Below, piece by piece: positions 47,469 to 57,034 of a stretch of 64,000 nt of DNA; positions within the stretch are counted from its first letter, which is position 1, and each line of letters begins with the position of its first letter. Source of the DNA: Pseudomonas capeferrum (GTDB lineage: Bacteria; Pseudomonadota; Gammaproteobacteria; Pseudomonadales; Pseudomonadaceae). The position numbers and the translations under genes were made by a program. Location of the stretch: contig NZ_JAAMQM010000006.1 of assembly GCF_013523055.1 (NCBI RefSeq), positions 186,001-250,000 of the forward strand, given 5' to 3'. The notes below the pieces were generated by a model, which saw nothing but the letters and a program-made list of their open reading frames with translations, searched no databases and had not been told where the DNA came from.

Positions 47469-48437
47469 ATGAGCACGCAACCCGCATTGGAAAAGCCTCG
47501 CATCGGCATCAGCGCCTGTCTCATGGGGAGTAACGTGCGTTACAACGGTGGACACAAGGCCTCTGCCCTTTGCCGCGAGCTGCTTGAAGAACATTTTGAA
47601 TGGGTGCCCCTTTGCCCTGAGATGGCCATCGGCCTTGGCACGCCTCGGGATCCGATTCGCCTGGTCGGTGATCCGGACAACCCTGAAGTAGTGGGCACCC
47701 GTAACTCCACCCTCAACGTTTCCGGCCCCCTGCGCGCCTACGGCGCACAGATGGCTAAAGAGCTGACCGACATCTGCGGCTACATCTTCATGCAAAAATC
47801 GCCATCCTGCGGACTGGAGCGGGTCAAGGTCTACCAGGATAACGGCCACCCCGCCGTCAAAGGGGGTCGGGGTGCCTATGCCGACGCGTTCTGTGCCTTG
47901 CGGCCAGAGTTGCCTGTGGAAGAAGAAGGCCGCTTGCATGATCCAGTCCTGCGTGAAAACTTCATCAGCCGGGTCTATGCCTATGCCGATTGGCAGCAAT
48001 TGCTCGCCGATGGCTTGAGCCGCGGCGCGCTGATCGGCTTTCATTCCCGCTACAAGTACCTCTTGATGGCCAACAACCCGCAAGCCTACCGCGACATCGG
48101 TAGATTGCTGGGCACCATGAGCCGCGAGGACGATCCCCAGCAAGTGGGCCAGCATTATTTCGGCCAGTTGATGACGGCCCTCGGCCGCTGCGCAAGCCGT
48201 GGCACGCACAGCAATGTGCTGCAACACCTGAGCGGCTATTTCCGTAACGTCCTGGACAGGGACGACAAGGCGGAACTGCAACAAGTGATCAACCAGTATC
48301 AGGGGGGCATCGTGCCCTTGGTCGTGCCCTTGACGCTGCTCAAGCATCATCTGCGCAATCATCCGGACCCCTATCTATTGCAGCAAGCCTACTTGCACCC
48401 GCACCCCGCGCGTCTGGGGCTACGTAATGCCATCTGA
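47469..48437 (+). CDS. DUF523-DUF1722 fusion protein (TudS-like desulfidase domain)
   Basis: A 322-residue two-domain protein. The N-terminal DUF523 domain (about 1-160) holds the three cysteines that ligate a [4Fe-4S] cluster in the thiouracil desulfidase TudS: Cys17 (ISACLMG), Cys49 (PLCPE) and Cys114 (SPSCG). The C-terminal DUF1722 domain (about 190-310) is of unknown function. Light-induced thio-nucleobase repair is an attractive but unproven role. GGAG precedes ATG 47469; the stop overlaps the litR-type gene by 11 bp. Confidence 0.85.
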   Translation: MSTQPALEKPRIGISACLMGSNVRYNGGHKASALCRELLEEHFEWVPLCPEMAIGLGTPRDPIRLVGDPDNPEVVGTRNSTLNVSGPLRAYGAQMAKELTDICGYIFMQKSPSCGLERVKVYQDNGHPAVKGGRGAYADAFCALRPELPVEEEGRLHDPVLRENFISRVYAYADWQQLLADGLSRGALIGFHSRYKYLLMANNPQAYRDIGRLLGTMSREDDPQQVGQHYFGQLMTALGRCASRGTHSNVLQHLSGYFRNVLDRDDKAELQQVINQYQGGIVPLVVPLTLLKHHLRNHPDPYLLQQAYLHPHPARLGLRNAI

Positions 48438-49296
48438 ACTCTTGCTGCCGATCCGCGAAGTGGCCAGGCTGACCGGGGTGAACCCGGTGACCTTGCGTGC
48501 CTGGGAACGCCGCTACGGATTGCTCACTCCGCAGCGTACCGAAAAAGGCCACCGACTCTATTCGCAGACACAGATCGAACGCGTCCAGGCCGTATTGCAT
48601 TGGCTGCAACGCGGCGCCTCGGTCAGCCAGGTGCGTGGCCTGCTGGACGCTCAACCTGCTGCTATCACACCTCCGCAAGGTGATTGGCAGCCCCGTTGCC
48701 AGCAACTGGTCGATGCGATCGGCAATCTGGCCCAACGCCCTCTGGATCATCTGTTCAACCAGGCGGTAGCGCTCTACCCGGCCGTCACGGTTTGCGAGCA
48801 TCTGTTGCTACCCTTGCTGGACCAGTTGGCCGAGCGCTGGCGCACGCGTTTCAATGCCCGGCTCGAGCAGGTCTTCTTCCATTCCTGGCTGCGCAGCAAG
48901 CTGGGTACACGGGTTCATCACAACAATCATTCGCTGGAGGGCCCCGCGGTCCTGCTTGCCAGCGACAACGACCAGCCCTTCGACAGTCATCTCTGGCTAT
49001 GTGCCTGGCTGCTGAGCAACAGTGGATTTCCGGTCGAGATCCTCGAGTGGTCGGTTTCAGGCGCGCAGTTGCACGAGGCGGTACTCCAGTTGAAACCGAG
49101 TGCCGTACTGCTCTGCGTCGGCCAGAAGATCGATGCGCGAGCACTGCAGCGCGCCCTGCGACCCTTGCAGCTTCCAACCTTGATCGGTGGCCCGGCGCTT
49201 TCCGTGCATCGGGATCAGCTACAGGCCCTGGAATTACCAAACCTGCACCTGTTCGACAGCCCGCAGATGGCCTTGCAGCGCCTGCAGCAATCCTGA
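48427..49296 (+). CDS. LitR/CarH-family MerR regulator, class II-like (PplR1-type)
   Basis: A 289-residue regulator. The N-terminal MerR helix-turn-helix is IREVARLTGVNPVTLRAWERRYGLL. The middle four-helix and C-terminal Rossmann parts resemble cobalamin photoreceptors, but the B12 motifs are eroded: the CarH E-H pair reads EQVFF and the D-x-H-x-x-G loop reads DSHLWL. That fits class II LitR proteins that respond to light through LOV partners rather than adenosyl-B12. It overlaps the upstream gene and precedes phrB, as in P. putida. Confidence 0.85.
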   Translation: MPSELLLPIREVARLTGVNPVTLRAWERRYGLLTPQRTEKGHRLYSQTQIERVQAVLHWLQRGASVSQVRGLLDAQPAAITPPQGDWQPRCQQLVDAIGNLAQRPLDHLFNQAVALYPAVTVCEHLLLPLLDQLAERWRTRFNARLEQVFFHSWLRSKLGTRVHHNNHSLEGPAVLLASDNDQPFDSHLWLCAWLLSNSGFPVEILEWSVSGAQLHEAVLQLKPSAVLLCVGQKIDARALQRALRPLQLPTLIGGPALSVHRDQLQALELPNLHLFDSPQMALQRLQQS

Positions 49297-49333
49297 GCGA
49301 ACACGACAATCCTCACGGCAGAGACCCCTGACC

Positions 49334-50785
49334 ATGCAACTGATCTGGCTGCGCAACGATCTGCGCGTCGCTGACAATACCGCCCTTGCCGCTGCCTGCG
49401 AACGCGGCCCCACGCTTGCGCTATGGCTGATCAGCCCAAGCCAATGGCAAATGCATGACGATGCGCCCTGCAAGGTCGACTTCTGGCTGCGCAACCTGCG
49501 CAGCTTGCGCAAGACCCTCGATGGACTGAATATCCCTCTACTCATTCGCAAGGCCGATACCTGGCAGGAGGCACCGGACGTCGTACGCGCGCTTTGCCAG
49601 CAGCATCAGGTCCAGGCCGTGCACTGGAACGAGGAATACGGTGTCAACGAGACCCTGCGTGACGAGGCCACGCGCCATGCGCTCGAAGCGCAGGGCTTGA
49701 CGGTGCATAGCCATCTCGACCAAGTGCTTTTCCGCCCTGGAACGGTGTTGACCCGCAGCGGGCATTATTTCCAGGTCTTCGGCCAGTTCCGCAGGGCCTG
49801 CCATGAACACCTGCATCGCAGTCTTCCGGCCTTGGCGCCTCGGGTAGGACCCCAGGCACCGTTGAAGATCTCCAGCGACCCGCTGCCATACCGGATCGAC
49901 GGTTTTGCCCAGCCCTCCCCCACGTTGCGCCAGTACTGGCCCGAAGGAGAGGCAGAGGCGCATCAGCGTCTGCAGCGATTCCTGGACGAGACCGCCGAGG
50001 ACTACACGCGCCTGCGCGACCTGCCCGCGGTCCCCGGCACCAGCCAGCTGTCGGCCTACCTGGCCGCTGGCGTGATCTCGCCACGCCAGTGCCTGCATGC
50101 CGCGCTATCAAGCAACCGCGGCGAGTTCGATAGCGGTAATGACGGTGTGCAAACCTGGGTCAACGAATTGCTGTGGCGCGAATTCTACAAACACATCCTG
50201 GTGGGTTATCCCCAGGTCTCTCGCCATCGCGCCTTCCGAAGCCATACCGAAGCCCTGCCGTGGCGCAATGCTCCCGAAGAACTCCATGCGTGGCAGGAAG
50301 GACGCACCGGATTTCCCCTGATCGACGCGGCAATGCGTCAGATGCACGAGACCGGCTGGATGCATAACCGCCTGCGGATGATCGTTGCCATGTTCCTCAG
50401 CAAGAACCTGCTGATCGACTGGCGCCTGGGAGAACGCTATTTCATGCGCCACCTGATCGATGGCGACTTGGCCGCCAACAACGGAGGGTGGCAATGGAGC
50501 GCTTCGACTGGCACCGACTCGGTACCCTACTTCCGGGTCTTCAACCCTGTCACCCAGTCCCAGCGCTTCGATCCTGAGGGCCGTTTCATTTGCCGCTGGC
50601 TTCCAGAACTGCAAGGACTGGATAAGAAATCAGTACACGCCCCGTACAAAAGTACTGGTTTCCTTGCTACAAATAGTTATCCGGGGCCAATGGTTGACCT
50701 CCGAAGCAGTCGCCAGCGAGCCCTTGAAGCCTTCAAGGGCTTGACTGGTAGGAGTCGAGGACATGACAGCGAATATCCCACGTAG
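49334..50785 (+). CDS. phrB: Deoxyribodipyrimidine (CPD) photolyase
   Basis: A 483-residue class I photolyase that uses FADH- and blue light to split cyclobutane pyrimidine dimers. The N-terminal antenna domain begins LIWLRNDLRVADNTAL; the FAD domain has TSQLSAYLAAGVISPRQC, WVNELLWREFYKHIL, GFPLIDAAMRQMHETGWMHNR and NNGGWQWSASTGTDSVPYFR, with the electron-transfer tryptophans in place. ATG 49334 is 38 bp after the regulator gene. The 3' end overlaps the SDR gene by 23 bp. Confidence 0.95.
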   Translation: MQLIWLRNDLRVADNTALAAACERGPTLALWLISPSQWQMHDDAPCKVDFWLRNLRSLRKTLDGLNIPLLIRKADTWQEAPDVVRALCQQHQVQAVHWNEEYGVNETLRDEATRHALEAQGLTVHSHLDQVLFRPGTVLTRSGHYFQVFGQFRRACHEHLHRSLPALAPRVGPQAPLKISSDPLPYRIDGFAQPSPTLRQYWPEGEAEAHQRLQRFLDETAEDYTRLRDLPAVPGTSQLSAYLAAGVISPRQCLHAALSSNRGEFDSGNDGVQTWVNELLWREFYKHILVGYPQVSRHRAFRSHTEALPWRNAPEELHAWQEGRTGFPLIDAAMRQMHETGWMHNRLRMIVAMFLSKNLLIDWRLGERYFMRHLIDGDLAANNGGWQWSASTGTDSVPYFRVFNPVTQSQRFDPEGRFICRWLPELQGLDKKSVHAPYKSTGFLATNSYPGPMVDLRSSRQRALEAFKGLTGRSRGHDSEYPT

Positions 50786-51467
50786 CGCATGGATTACCGG
50801 AGCTACGGAAGGACTAGGCATGGCACTGGTGGCACACCTGCTCCTGCAGGGCTATCGAGTGGCCGCAAGCGTAAGACATGCCGATAGCCTGGGTGACCTG
50901 GCAAAACGCTATTCGTCGCGCTTGCTGCTGCTGCCAGGCGCGTTGCACCAAGAGGATCAGGCGGTCGACGCAGCCCGGGAAATAGCGCGCAAGTGGGGTG
51001 GGCTGGATACCTTGATCATCAATGCGGGTACCTGCGATTACCTCCCGCACGATGTGGATGACAACGAGCTTCTCGAAGCGCTTGTCACCACCAATCGCGC
51101 CGCCAGCGAGTACTGCCTGGATAACGCCATCCCCTTGCTCGACAAGGGCAAGTCGGCGCAGGTCATGGCGATACTCAGCCGACACTCGGCCCGCCAGCTG
51201 GGCGCTCAGGATGAGCCGGCTTCGCTCGGCAACGACCTCGCGCAGTGGTTCAGGGATCGACAAGGCTTAGTGAAGGAGCGCGGCATCAGCTTGACGCTTG
51301 TGGCCCCACGACCTTTGACGGTCCCGGCGAGTCCGACCAAGGCTGTACCCCAGGAATGGACGCCGGATTCCGCGGCAAGGAAGATTCTGGAGTATCTGCC
51401 CCAACGTCCGGCAGAGCTGGTGCTCGAAGCGATGAGTGTCAGCAGCCTTTGGCCACTGCCACGCTAA
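50763..51467 (+). CDS. Degenerate short-chain dehydrogenase/reductase
   Basis: A 234-residue protein with a normal SDR cofactor half: ITGATEGLGMALVAHLL and the NAG motif (IINAGTC). The catalytic half is abnormal: after AILSRHSARQLG there is no Tyr-x3-Lys at the expected spacing (the segment reads QDEPASLGNDLAQW). It may bind NAD(P) without classical oxidoreductase activity. It overlaps phrB and is the last gene of the light operon. Confidence 0.8.
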   Translation: MTANIPRSAWITGATEGLGMALVAHLLLQGYRVAASVRHADSLGDLAKRYSSRLLLLPGALHQEDQAVDAAREIARKWGGLDTLIINAGTCDYLPHDVDDNELLEALVTTNRAASEYCLDNAIPLLDKGKSAQVMAILSRHSARQLGAQDEPASLGNDLAQWFRDRQGLVKERGISLTLVAPRPLTVPASPTKAVPQEWTPDSAARKILEYLPQRPAELVLEAMSVSSLWPLPR

Positions 51468-51473
51468 GCGCCA

Positions 51474-51498
51474 GCCCCGAACCTGTCAGGTTCGGGGC
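51474..51498. terminator. Hairpin between the light operon and pagL
   Basis: GCCCCGAACCTG (51474-51485) and CAGGTTCGGGGC (51487-51498) form a near-perfect 25-bp palindrome between convergent genes. No T-run, but position fits a shared terminator. Confidence 0.6.
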
Positions 51499-51506
51499 CG
51501 ATGGAG

Positions 51507-52025
51507 TCAAAGCGGCATGCGATAGTGCAACGCATAGCTCTCGACGCCGTCGTTCGGCGACTGCAAGCCTGCGTTGGAGTAGTGGATCGCACGAATGCCG
51601 ACCTCATGGCCGCCGGCGAAGCGCAGGCCCACGCCGATACGGTCTTCGAATTGGAAGGACGAACCCAGCTGGTTGCTTTCCAGCTCGGTGCTGGAGAAGG
51701 CAGCGACGCCGATGCCTGCTTCGATATACGGCTTGACCGACTCGCCGGCAAACTCATAGACGAATACTGGCGCGAACGAAAGACTGTGGTTGCTCGCGGT
51801 TTCGTCACCGTCCCAGAACGTGTAGGCACCATCCCAGTAGCCGGTGACGCGACCAACGCTGGTCTGCCACCAGCTTACGTCCCAATTCGACTGCAGCCCC
51901 AACCGGTAGACCATGGTCGAATCGCCTGTCTGCCCCACCGAGAGCGAAACGTCCGCAGCCTGCGCCGAAATTGCCTGCCCCAGGGTCAAGGCAGCAGTCG
52001 CTACCAAGCAAAACAGTTTCTTCAT
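51507..52025 (-). CDS. pagL: Lipid A 3-O-deacylase PagL
   Basis: A 172-residue outer-membrane enzyme with a signal peptide (about 1-23). The catalytic His148, Ser150 and Glu162 lie in HYSNAGLQSPNDGVE with the spacing known for P. aeruginosa PagL (His126, Ser128, Glu140). It removes the 3-linked acyl chain of lipid A and lowers its immune recognition. ATG 52025 follows AAGGA. The last residues suit the C-terminal strand of an eight-stranded barrel. Confidence 0.92.
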   Translation of the reverse strand: MKKLFCLVATAALTLGQAISAQAADVSLSVGQTGDSTMVYRLGLQSNWDVSWWQTSVGRVTGYWDGAYTFWDGDETASNHSLSFAPVFVYEFAGESVKPYIEAGIGVAAFSSTELESNQLGSSFQFEDRIGVGLRFAGGHEVGIRAIHYSNAGLQSPNDGVESYALHYRMPL

Positions 52026-52139
52026 GAGAAACATCCTTATCCAAATTCTGTTTTTTAGATCTCTGCCTCAATCAGGCAAGGAATAGAAATCTGCAGTAGT
52101 ACGATAGTTCAGCTCTACGCGAAATTTTTCACGTTTTTT

Positions 52140-52937
52140 TTACAACTGAAATCTTTGCACATCGTCAGATTTATTCCAGAGCAATGGCAGAATCTTTTTC
52201 AGATTGTCCGGATCTGCACTGCTCCAGAACCGTGTCGTGCAAGGGGAGGCATGGGCCAACAGGTTGTGCTTGCCCAGAAGACGCTGCAACTGCCTGGCCA
52301 CGGCGGAACCGGTATCGATGATGGCCACGTCCTTCGGGACCATGTCGGCGAGCAGGCGTCGCAGGAAGGGGTAGTGGGTACAACCCAGGATCAAGGTATC
52401 GCAACCGGCGTGTAACAGAGGCTCCACGTAGCCCTGCAGCAACCGCCGCAACAGAGGGCTCTCCAGATCACCCGCCTCGATGCATTCGACGAGACCGGGA
52501 CATGGCTGGGTTATCACACGGACATCGCTGGCGAAGCGATCGAGCAACGCGGCGAACTTGGCGCTCTGCAAGGTTCCCGTGGTGGCCAGGACCCCTACCA
52601 CGCCCGAGCGGGTGGCGGCCGCCGCCGGTTTCACCGCCGGCTCCATGCCTACCAGCGGCCAATCGGGATAGCGCTCGCGCAGGTCCGCGACCGCGGCTAC
52701 CGTGGCGGTATTGCACGCCAGGACCATGGCCTTGGCGCCTTGCTCACGGAAAAACGCCGCGATCAGCCGACAGCGCTGGCGGATGTAGTCCGGGGATTTT
52801 TCGCCATAGGGCACATGGCCGCAATCGGCCACGTAGAGCAGCGACTCGCGAGGCAGCAGACGGTGAATCTCGGCGAGCACCGACAAACCGCCGACCCCCG
52901 AGTCCATCACACCTACCGGTGCGCTGGCTTCAGCCAT
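52140..52937 (-). CDS. murI: Glutamate racemase
   Basis: A 265-residue enzyme giving D-glutamate for peptidoglycan. The two catalytic cysteines lie in VLACNTAT and LGCTHYPFL; the N-terminal [14 protein letters not shown] and [13 protein letters not shown] are typical. The start at 52937 (MAEASAPVG) overlaps the moeB stop by 8 bp; an upstream in-frame ATG lies deeper in moeB. Fourth gene in the hemA-prfA-prmC-moeB-murI run. Confidence 0.95.
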   Translation of the reverse strand: MAEASAPVGVMDSGVGGLSVLAEIHRLLPRESLLYVADCGHVPYGEKSPDYIRQRCRLIAAFFREQGAKAMVLACNTATVAAVADLRERYPDWPLVGMEPAVKPAAAATRSGVVGVLATTGTLQSAKFAALLDRFASDVRVITQPCPGLVECIEAGDLESPLLRRLLQGYVEPLLHAGCDTLILGCTHYPFLRRLLADMVPKDVAIIDTGSAVARQLQRLLGKHNLLAHASPCTTRFWSSADPDNLKKILPLLWNKSDDVQRFQL

Positions 52938-53685
52938 GGCGGTTGGCGCACACCGCGCAACCCGGATCACGCTTGACCCGCAATTCTCGCAGCCGCGTTC
53001 CCAGCGCGTCGATCAGCAGCAGACGACCGATCAGGGGCTCCCCGAAACCGGCCAGCAGTTTCAGCGCTTCCAATGCTTGCAGGCTGCCTACCAGCCCGAC
53101 CAGCGGACCAATCACGCCAGCTTCGCTGCAGGTCAGCTCCGCTTCGCTGCCATGGCCGTAGAGACAGTGATAGCAGGGACTGTGGTCGAGTCGGGTATCG
53201 AACACCGACAACTGACCTTCCAGACGTATCGCCGCGCCGCTGACCAAGGGTCGACCGGCCACGACGCAAGCGGCGTTGACAGCTTCACGAGTGGCGAAAT
53301 TGTCCGAGCAGTCCAGTACCAGGTCGACCGCGGCCACGGTCGCGGCCAAGGAGTCTTCATCAAGCGCCTGGCGATGGGCGACCAGCGTGATGTCCGGGTT
53401 TATCGCCTGCAGGCGCTGCAGGGCCGAATCCACTTTGCTCATGCCGATGCTGGCAGTGTCGTGAAGCACCTGGCGCTGCAGGTTGGTCAGGTCGACCGTG
53501 TCGAAGTCTGCCAAGTGCAGTTCGCCGACACCGGCCGCGGCCAGGTAGAGTGCCACGGGAGAACCCAGACCGCCGAGGCCGACGATCAAGGCCTTGCCAC
53601 GCTTGATGCGCAGCTGCCCCTCGATATCGACCTGTGAAAGCAGGATCTGCCGGCTGTAGCGCAACAGTTCATGGTCGCTCAGCAT
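52930..53685 (-). CDS. moeB: ThiF/MoeB-family adenylyltransferase
   Basis: A 251-residue E1-like enzyme that adenylates the C terminus of a sulfur carrier protein (MoaD or ThiS). The nucleotide motif is [31 protein letters not shown] is the second signature, and the zinc-site CxxC pairs are CYHC and CAVC. Its start overlaps the prmC stop by 7 bp. MoeB versus ThiF cannot be fully settled by sequence; synteny favours MoeB. Confidence 0.9.
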   Translation of the reverse strand: MLSDHELLRYSRQILLSQVDIEGQLRIKRGKALIVGLGGLGSPVALYLAAAGVGELHLADFDTVDLTNLQRQVLHDTASIGMSKVDSALQRLQAINPDITLVAHRQALDEDSLAATVAAVDLVLDCSDNFATREAVNAACVVAGRPLVSGAAIRLEGQLSVFDTRLDHSPCYHCLYGHGSEAELTCSEAGVIGPLVGLVGSLQALEALKLLAGFGEPLIGRLLLIDALGTRLRELRVKRDPGCAVCANRHG

Positions 53686-54509
53686 GCCAGGCGCCCCAGA
53701 CTGATACGCGGATGGCCCGCCAGGTCCTGGCGACTGGTCAATTCGCCGAAACCATGGGCTCTCAGCAGTTCGCGAACCGCTTCGGCCTGGTCGTATCCGT
53801 GCTCGAGCAGCAACCAGCCTCCGGGTAGCAGATGGGCCGGTGCCTGGGCGATGATCGTGCGCAGGTCGTCGAGGCCATCGGGGCCCGAGACCAGGGCACT
53901 GCTGGGTTCGAAACGCACGTCACCGGCGATCAGGTGTGGGTCCTGGGCGGCGATGTAGGGCGGGTTGCTGATGATCAGGTGGTAATGTTCGTCCACCAAC
54001 GCCTCGAACCAGTGACTGGCACGAACCTGGACGTTCTCCAGACGCAGGCGCTGGCGATTGCGCTCGGCCAGGGCCACGGCCTCGGCCACACGGTCGACCG
54101 CAGTGATCTGCCAGGCCGGGCGCTCACCGGCCAATGCCAGGGCGATGGCACCGGTACCCGTGCCCAGGTCGAGTACCCTGGCGGGCGTCGCGGGTACCAG
54201 CTCCAGGGCGGCCTCGACCAGCAGTTCGGTCTCTGGCCGTGGGATCAAGGTATGCGGCGCCACTTCCAGGTCGTGCTTCCAGAAACCTTGCTGGCCCAGG
54301 ATGTAGGCCACGGGCTCTCCGGCGCGACGACGGGCCAGGTACGCCGAGAAGGTATGCGCGGCCTCGCTGCTGACGATACGTTCGGGCCAGGTATGCAGGT
54401 AGCTGCGCGACTTGCCCAAGGCAGCGGCCAGCAGCAGTTCCGCGTCCAGTCGTTCTGTCGGTGAATCCGGTAGCTGCGCGGCACGCAGCAGGCTGGCAAT
54501 GATCGTCAT
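53679..54509 (-). CDS. prmC: Release factor glutamine methyltransferase
   Basis: A 276-residue methyltransferase that modifies the glutamine of the GGQ motif in RF1 and RF2. SAM loop RVLDLGTGTGAIALALA (about 114-130) and the catalytic ISNPPYIAAQDPHL (about 183) are clear. It starts on the base after the prfA stop, and its substrate gene is therefore the one immediately upstream. Confidence 0.96.
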   Translation of the reverse strand: MTIIASLLRAAQLPDSPTERLDAELLLAAALGKSRSYLHTWPERIVSSEAAHTFSAYLARRRAGEPVAYILGQQGFWKHDLEVAPHTLIPRPETELLVEAALELVPATPARVLDLGTGTGAIALALAGERPAWQITAVDRVAEAVALAERNRQRLRLENVQVRASHWFEALVDEHYHLIISNPPYIAAQDPHLIAGDVRFEPSSALVSGPDGLDDLRTIIAQAPAHLLPGGWLLLEHGYDQAEAVRELLRAHGFGELTSRQDLAGHPRISLGRLAC

Positions 54510-55592
54510 TCAATCCCCCAGGGCGGCCAGTTGATCGGCCTGGTATTCGGTCAGCAAGGGTTCTATGACGGCATCGACGCCACCGGCCAGGACCTCGTCG
54601 AGGGAGTACAGGGTCAGGTTGATGCGGTGATCGGTCACCCGGCCCTGGGGATAGTTGTAGGTGCGGATGCGCTCGGAGCGGTCACCGGAGCCGACCAACA
54701 GCTTGCGCTCGCTGGCGATGGCGTTATGCGCGGCGCTGGTCTGGATGTCGTTGAGCTTGGCCGACAGCCAGCTCATGGCGCGAGCCCGGTTCTTGTGCTG
54801 GGAACGCTCTTCCTGGCATTCGACCACGATACCGGTAGGCAAGTGAGTGATGCGGATGGCCGAGTCGGTCTTGTTGATGTGCTGACCACCGGCCCCCGAT
54901 GCGCGATAGGTGTCGACCCGCAGATCGGCGGGGTTGATTTCGATCGCTACTTGCTCGTCCGGCTCGGGCAGTACCGCCACGGTGCACGCCGAAGTATGGA
55001 TACGGCCCTGGGACTCGGTCTCCGGAACCCGCTGCACGCGATGCGCGCCGGACTCGAACTTGAGCTTGCCGTAGACGCTATCGCCTTCGACCCGGGCAAT
55101 GATCTCCTTGTAGCCGCCATGCTCCCCCTCGTTCTCGGAGAGGATTTCCAGGCGCCAGCCGCGTTTCTCGGCATAGCGCGAGTACATGCGGAACAGGTCT
55201 CCGGAGAAGATCGCCGCCTCGTCGCCACCGGTGCCGGCGCGGATTTCGAGGAACACGTTGCGCCCGTCGTTGGGATCCTTGGGCAGCAGCATCCGCTGAA
55301 GCGTGGACTCCAGGTCGATCAACCGCTCCTTGGCATCGCGCACCTCATCGACCGCCATCTCGCGCAGGTCGGGATCGCTGTCCTTGAGCAAGGCCTGGGC
55401 GCCTTCCAGATCATCCTGGACTTTTCGCCATTCCTGGTAAGCAGTGATCACCGGCTCTACTTCGGCGTATTCACGCGAGTAGGCCCGGAAACGAGTCTGA
55501 TCGGAAATGACCTCGGCATCGCCCAGCAGGGCGGTCAGTTCCTCGAAGCGGTCCTGGAGGGTATCCAGCTTGTTCAGCAGCGACGCTTTCAT
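54510..55592 (-). CDS. prfA: Peptide chain release factor 1
   Basis: A 360-residue release factor for UAA and UAG. The catalytic GGQ is in [21 protein letters not shown] (about 235) and the anticodon-like PxT tripeptide in [15 protein letters not shown]. Length is standard. Start overlaps the hemA stop by four bases. Confidence 0.97.
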   Translation of the reverse strand: MKASLLNKLDTLQDRFEELTALLGDAEVISDQTRFRAYSREYAEVEPVITAYQEWRKVQDDLEGAQALLKDSDPDLREMAVDEVRDAKERLIDLESTLQRMLLPKDPNDGRNVFLEIRAGTGGDEAAIFSGDLFRMYSRYAEKRGWRLEILSENEGEHGGYKEIIARVEGDSVYGKLKFESGAHRVQRVPETESQGRIHTSACTVAVLPEPDEQVAIEINPADLRVDTYRASGAGGQHINKTDSAIRITHLPTGIVVECQEERSQHKNRARAMSWLSAKLNDIQTSAAHNAIASERKLLVGSGDRSERIRTYNYPQGRVTDHRINLTLYSLDEVLAGGVDAVIEPLLTEYQADQLAALGD

Positions 55593-56866
55593 TGCGGGGT
55601 CTTGTCCGTCGAGCCCTCGTTGAGGGCGAAGAGTTCCTGAGCCATGGCCAGCGCATCGACGCGGCCCTCGGCTGAGAGCTTTTTCAACTGCACGCTGGGG
55701 GCATGCAGGAGTTTGTTGGTCAGGCCCCGGGCCAGTTGCGCAAGCACCTCCTCCGGGTTGCCGCCGTTGGCCAGCAGACGCTGGGCCTTGTACAGCTCTT
55801 CATCGCGCAGGCGTTCACTTTGCTGGCGATAGGCCTTGAGCACGTCCACAGCCGCCAGTTCACGCAGACGGACCATGAAGTCGCTGGCCCCTGCCGCTAC
55901 CAGTTCTTCGGCGGCCTGGGCGGCACCCTGACGGCTCTTGAGGTTTTCCGCGACCACATCGTGAAGGTCGTCGACGGTATAAAGATAGACATCGTCCAGC
56001 TCACCCACTTCCGGCTCGATGTCCCGAGGCACGGCGATATCGACCATGAAGATCGGCTTGTGGCGGCGCTGCTTCAGCGCACTTTCCACGGCGCCTTTGC
56101 CAAGGATCGGCAACTGACTGGCGGTAGAGCTGATGACGATATCGCTGTTCGCCAACTCCTGGGGAATGTCGGCCAGCAGCACGGCATGCGCTCCGAACTG
56201 CTCGGCCAGGATATTGGCCCGCTCGAGGGTGCGGTTGGCCACGACGATACGCCGCACGCCCTGCTCGTGCAGATGTCGAGCGACCAGGGTGATGGTCTCG
56301 CCGGCACCGATCAGCAGTGCCTGGCTGCGGCCCAGGTCACTGAAGATCTGGCGCGCCAGGCTGACAGCGGCGAAGGCCACGGATACCGGGTTCTCGCCAA
56401 TGGCCGTATCGGTGCGCACCTGCTTGGCCGCGCTGAAGGTGGCCTGGAACAGGCGCCCGAGCAACGGACCGACGGTACCGGCCTCACGCGCCACCGCGTA
56501 GGCCGACTTCATCTGGCCGAGGATCTGCGGCTCGCCGAGCACCAGCGAGTCGAGCCCGGAGGCGACACGCATCATGTGGCGGACTGCGTCATGGTCCTCA
56601 TGCACGTAGGCGCTGGCGCGCAATTCTTCCAGGCTCAGCCGATGGTAGTCGGCCAGCCAGCGCAGAACGCTGTCGGCCGCCAGGTGATCCTGCTCTATAT
56701 AGAGCTCGCTACGATTGCAGGTCGACAGGATCGCAGCCTCGCGGCTGGCGGTCAGTTGACAGAGCTGCTGCAAGGCATCGACCAGCTGCTCTGGCGTAAA
56801 CGCCACGCGCTCGCGTACGTCTACCGAGGCAGTCTTATGGTTGATCCCGAGTGCAAGAAAGGCCAT
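55589..56866 (-). CDS. hemA: Glutamyl-tRNA reductase
   Basis: A 425-residue enzyme that reduces glutamyl-tRNA(Glu) to glutamate-1-semialdehyde, the first committed step of tetrapyrrole synthesis. The nucleophilic Cys is in [12 protein letters not shown] (about 50); [22 protein letters not shown] and the NADPH domain [16 protein letters not shown] follow. It heads the operon and is divergent from the TPR-lipoprotein operon, with a 168-bp shared promoter region. Confidence 0.97.
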   Translation of the reverse strand: MAFLALGINHKTASVDVRERVAFTPEQLVDALQQLCQLTASREAAILSTCNRSELYIEQDHLAADSVLRWLADYHRLSLEELRASAYVHEDHDAVRHMMRVASGLDSLVLGEPQILGQMKSAYAVAREAGTVGPLLGRLFQATFSAAKQVRTDTAIGENPVSVAFAAVSLARQIFSDLGRSQALLIGAGETITLVARHLHEQGVRRIVVANRTLERANILAEQFGAHAVLLADIPQELANSDIVISSTASQLPILGKGAVESALKQRRHKPIFMVDIAVPRDIEPEVGELDDVYLYTVDDLHDVVAENLKSRQGAAQAAEELVAAGASDFMVRLRELAAVDVLKAYRQQSERLRDEELYKAQRLLANGGNPEEVLAQLARGLTNKLLHAPSVQLKKLSAEGRVDALAMAQELFALNEGSTDKTPQ

Positions 56867-57034
56867 GCAAGGTCGCTGATGGTGACGGAAGCCGATAATT
56901 GTCCTACTTCGCAGGATTCAGAACAACCACCGTTCGCTATTGTCTCTATAAACCAAGGCCATCGTTGGTGGGCTTGCCACAACGCTTGTGTCATGATTGC
57001 CCCGACCGCCGGTTAGTCCTCCAAAGCCTCTCTT

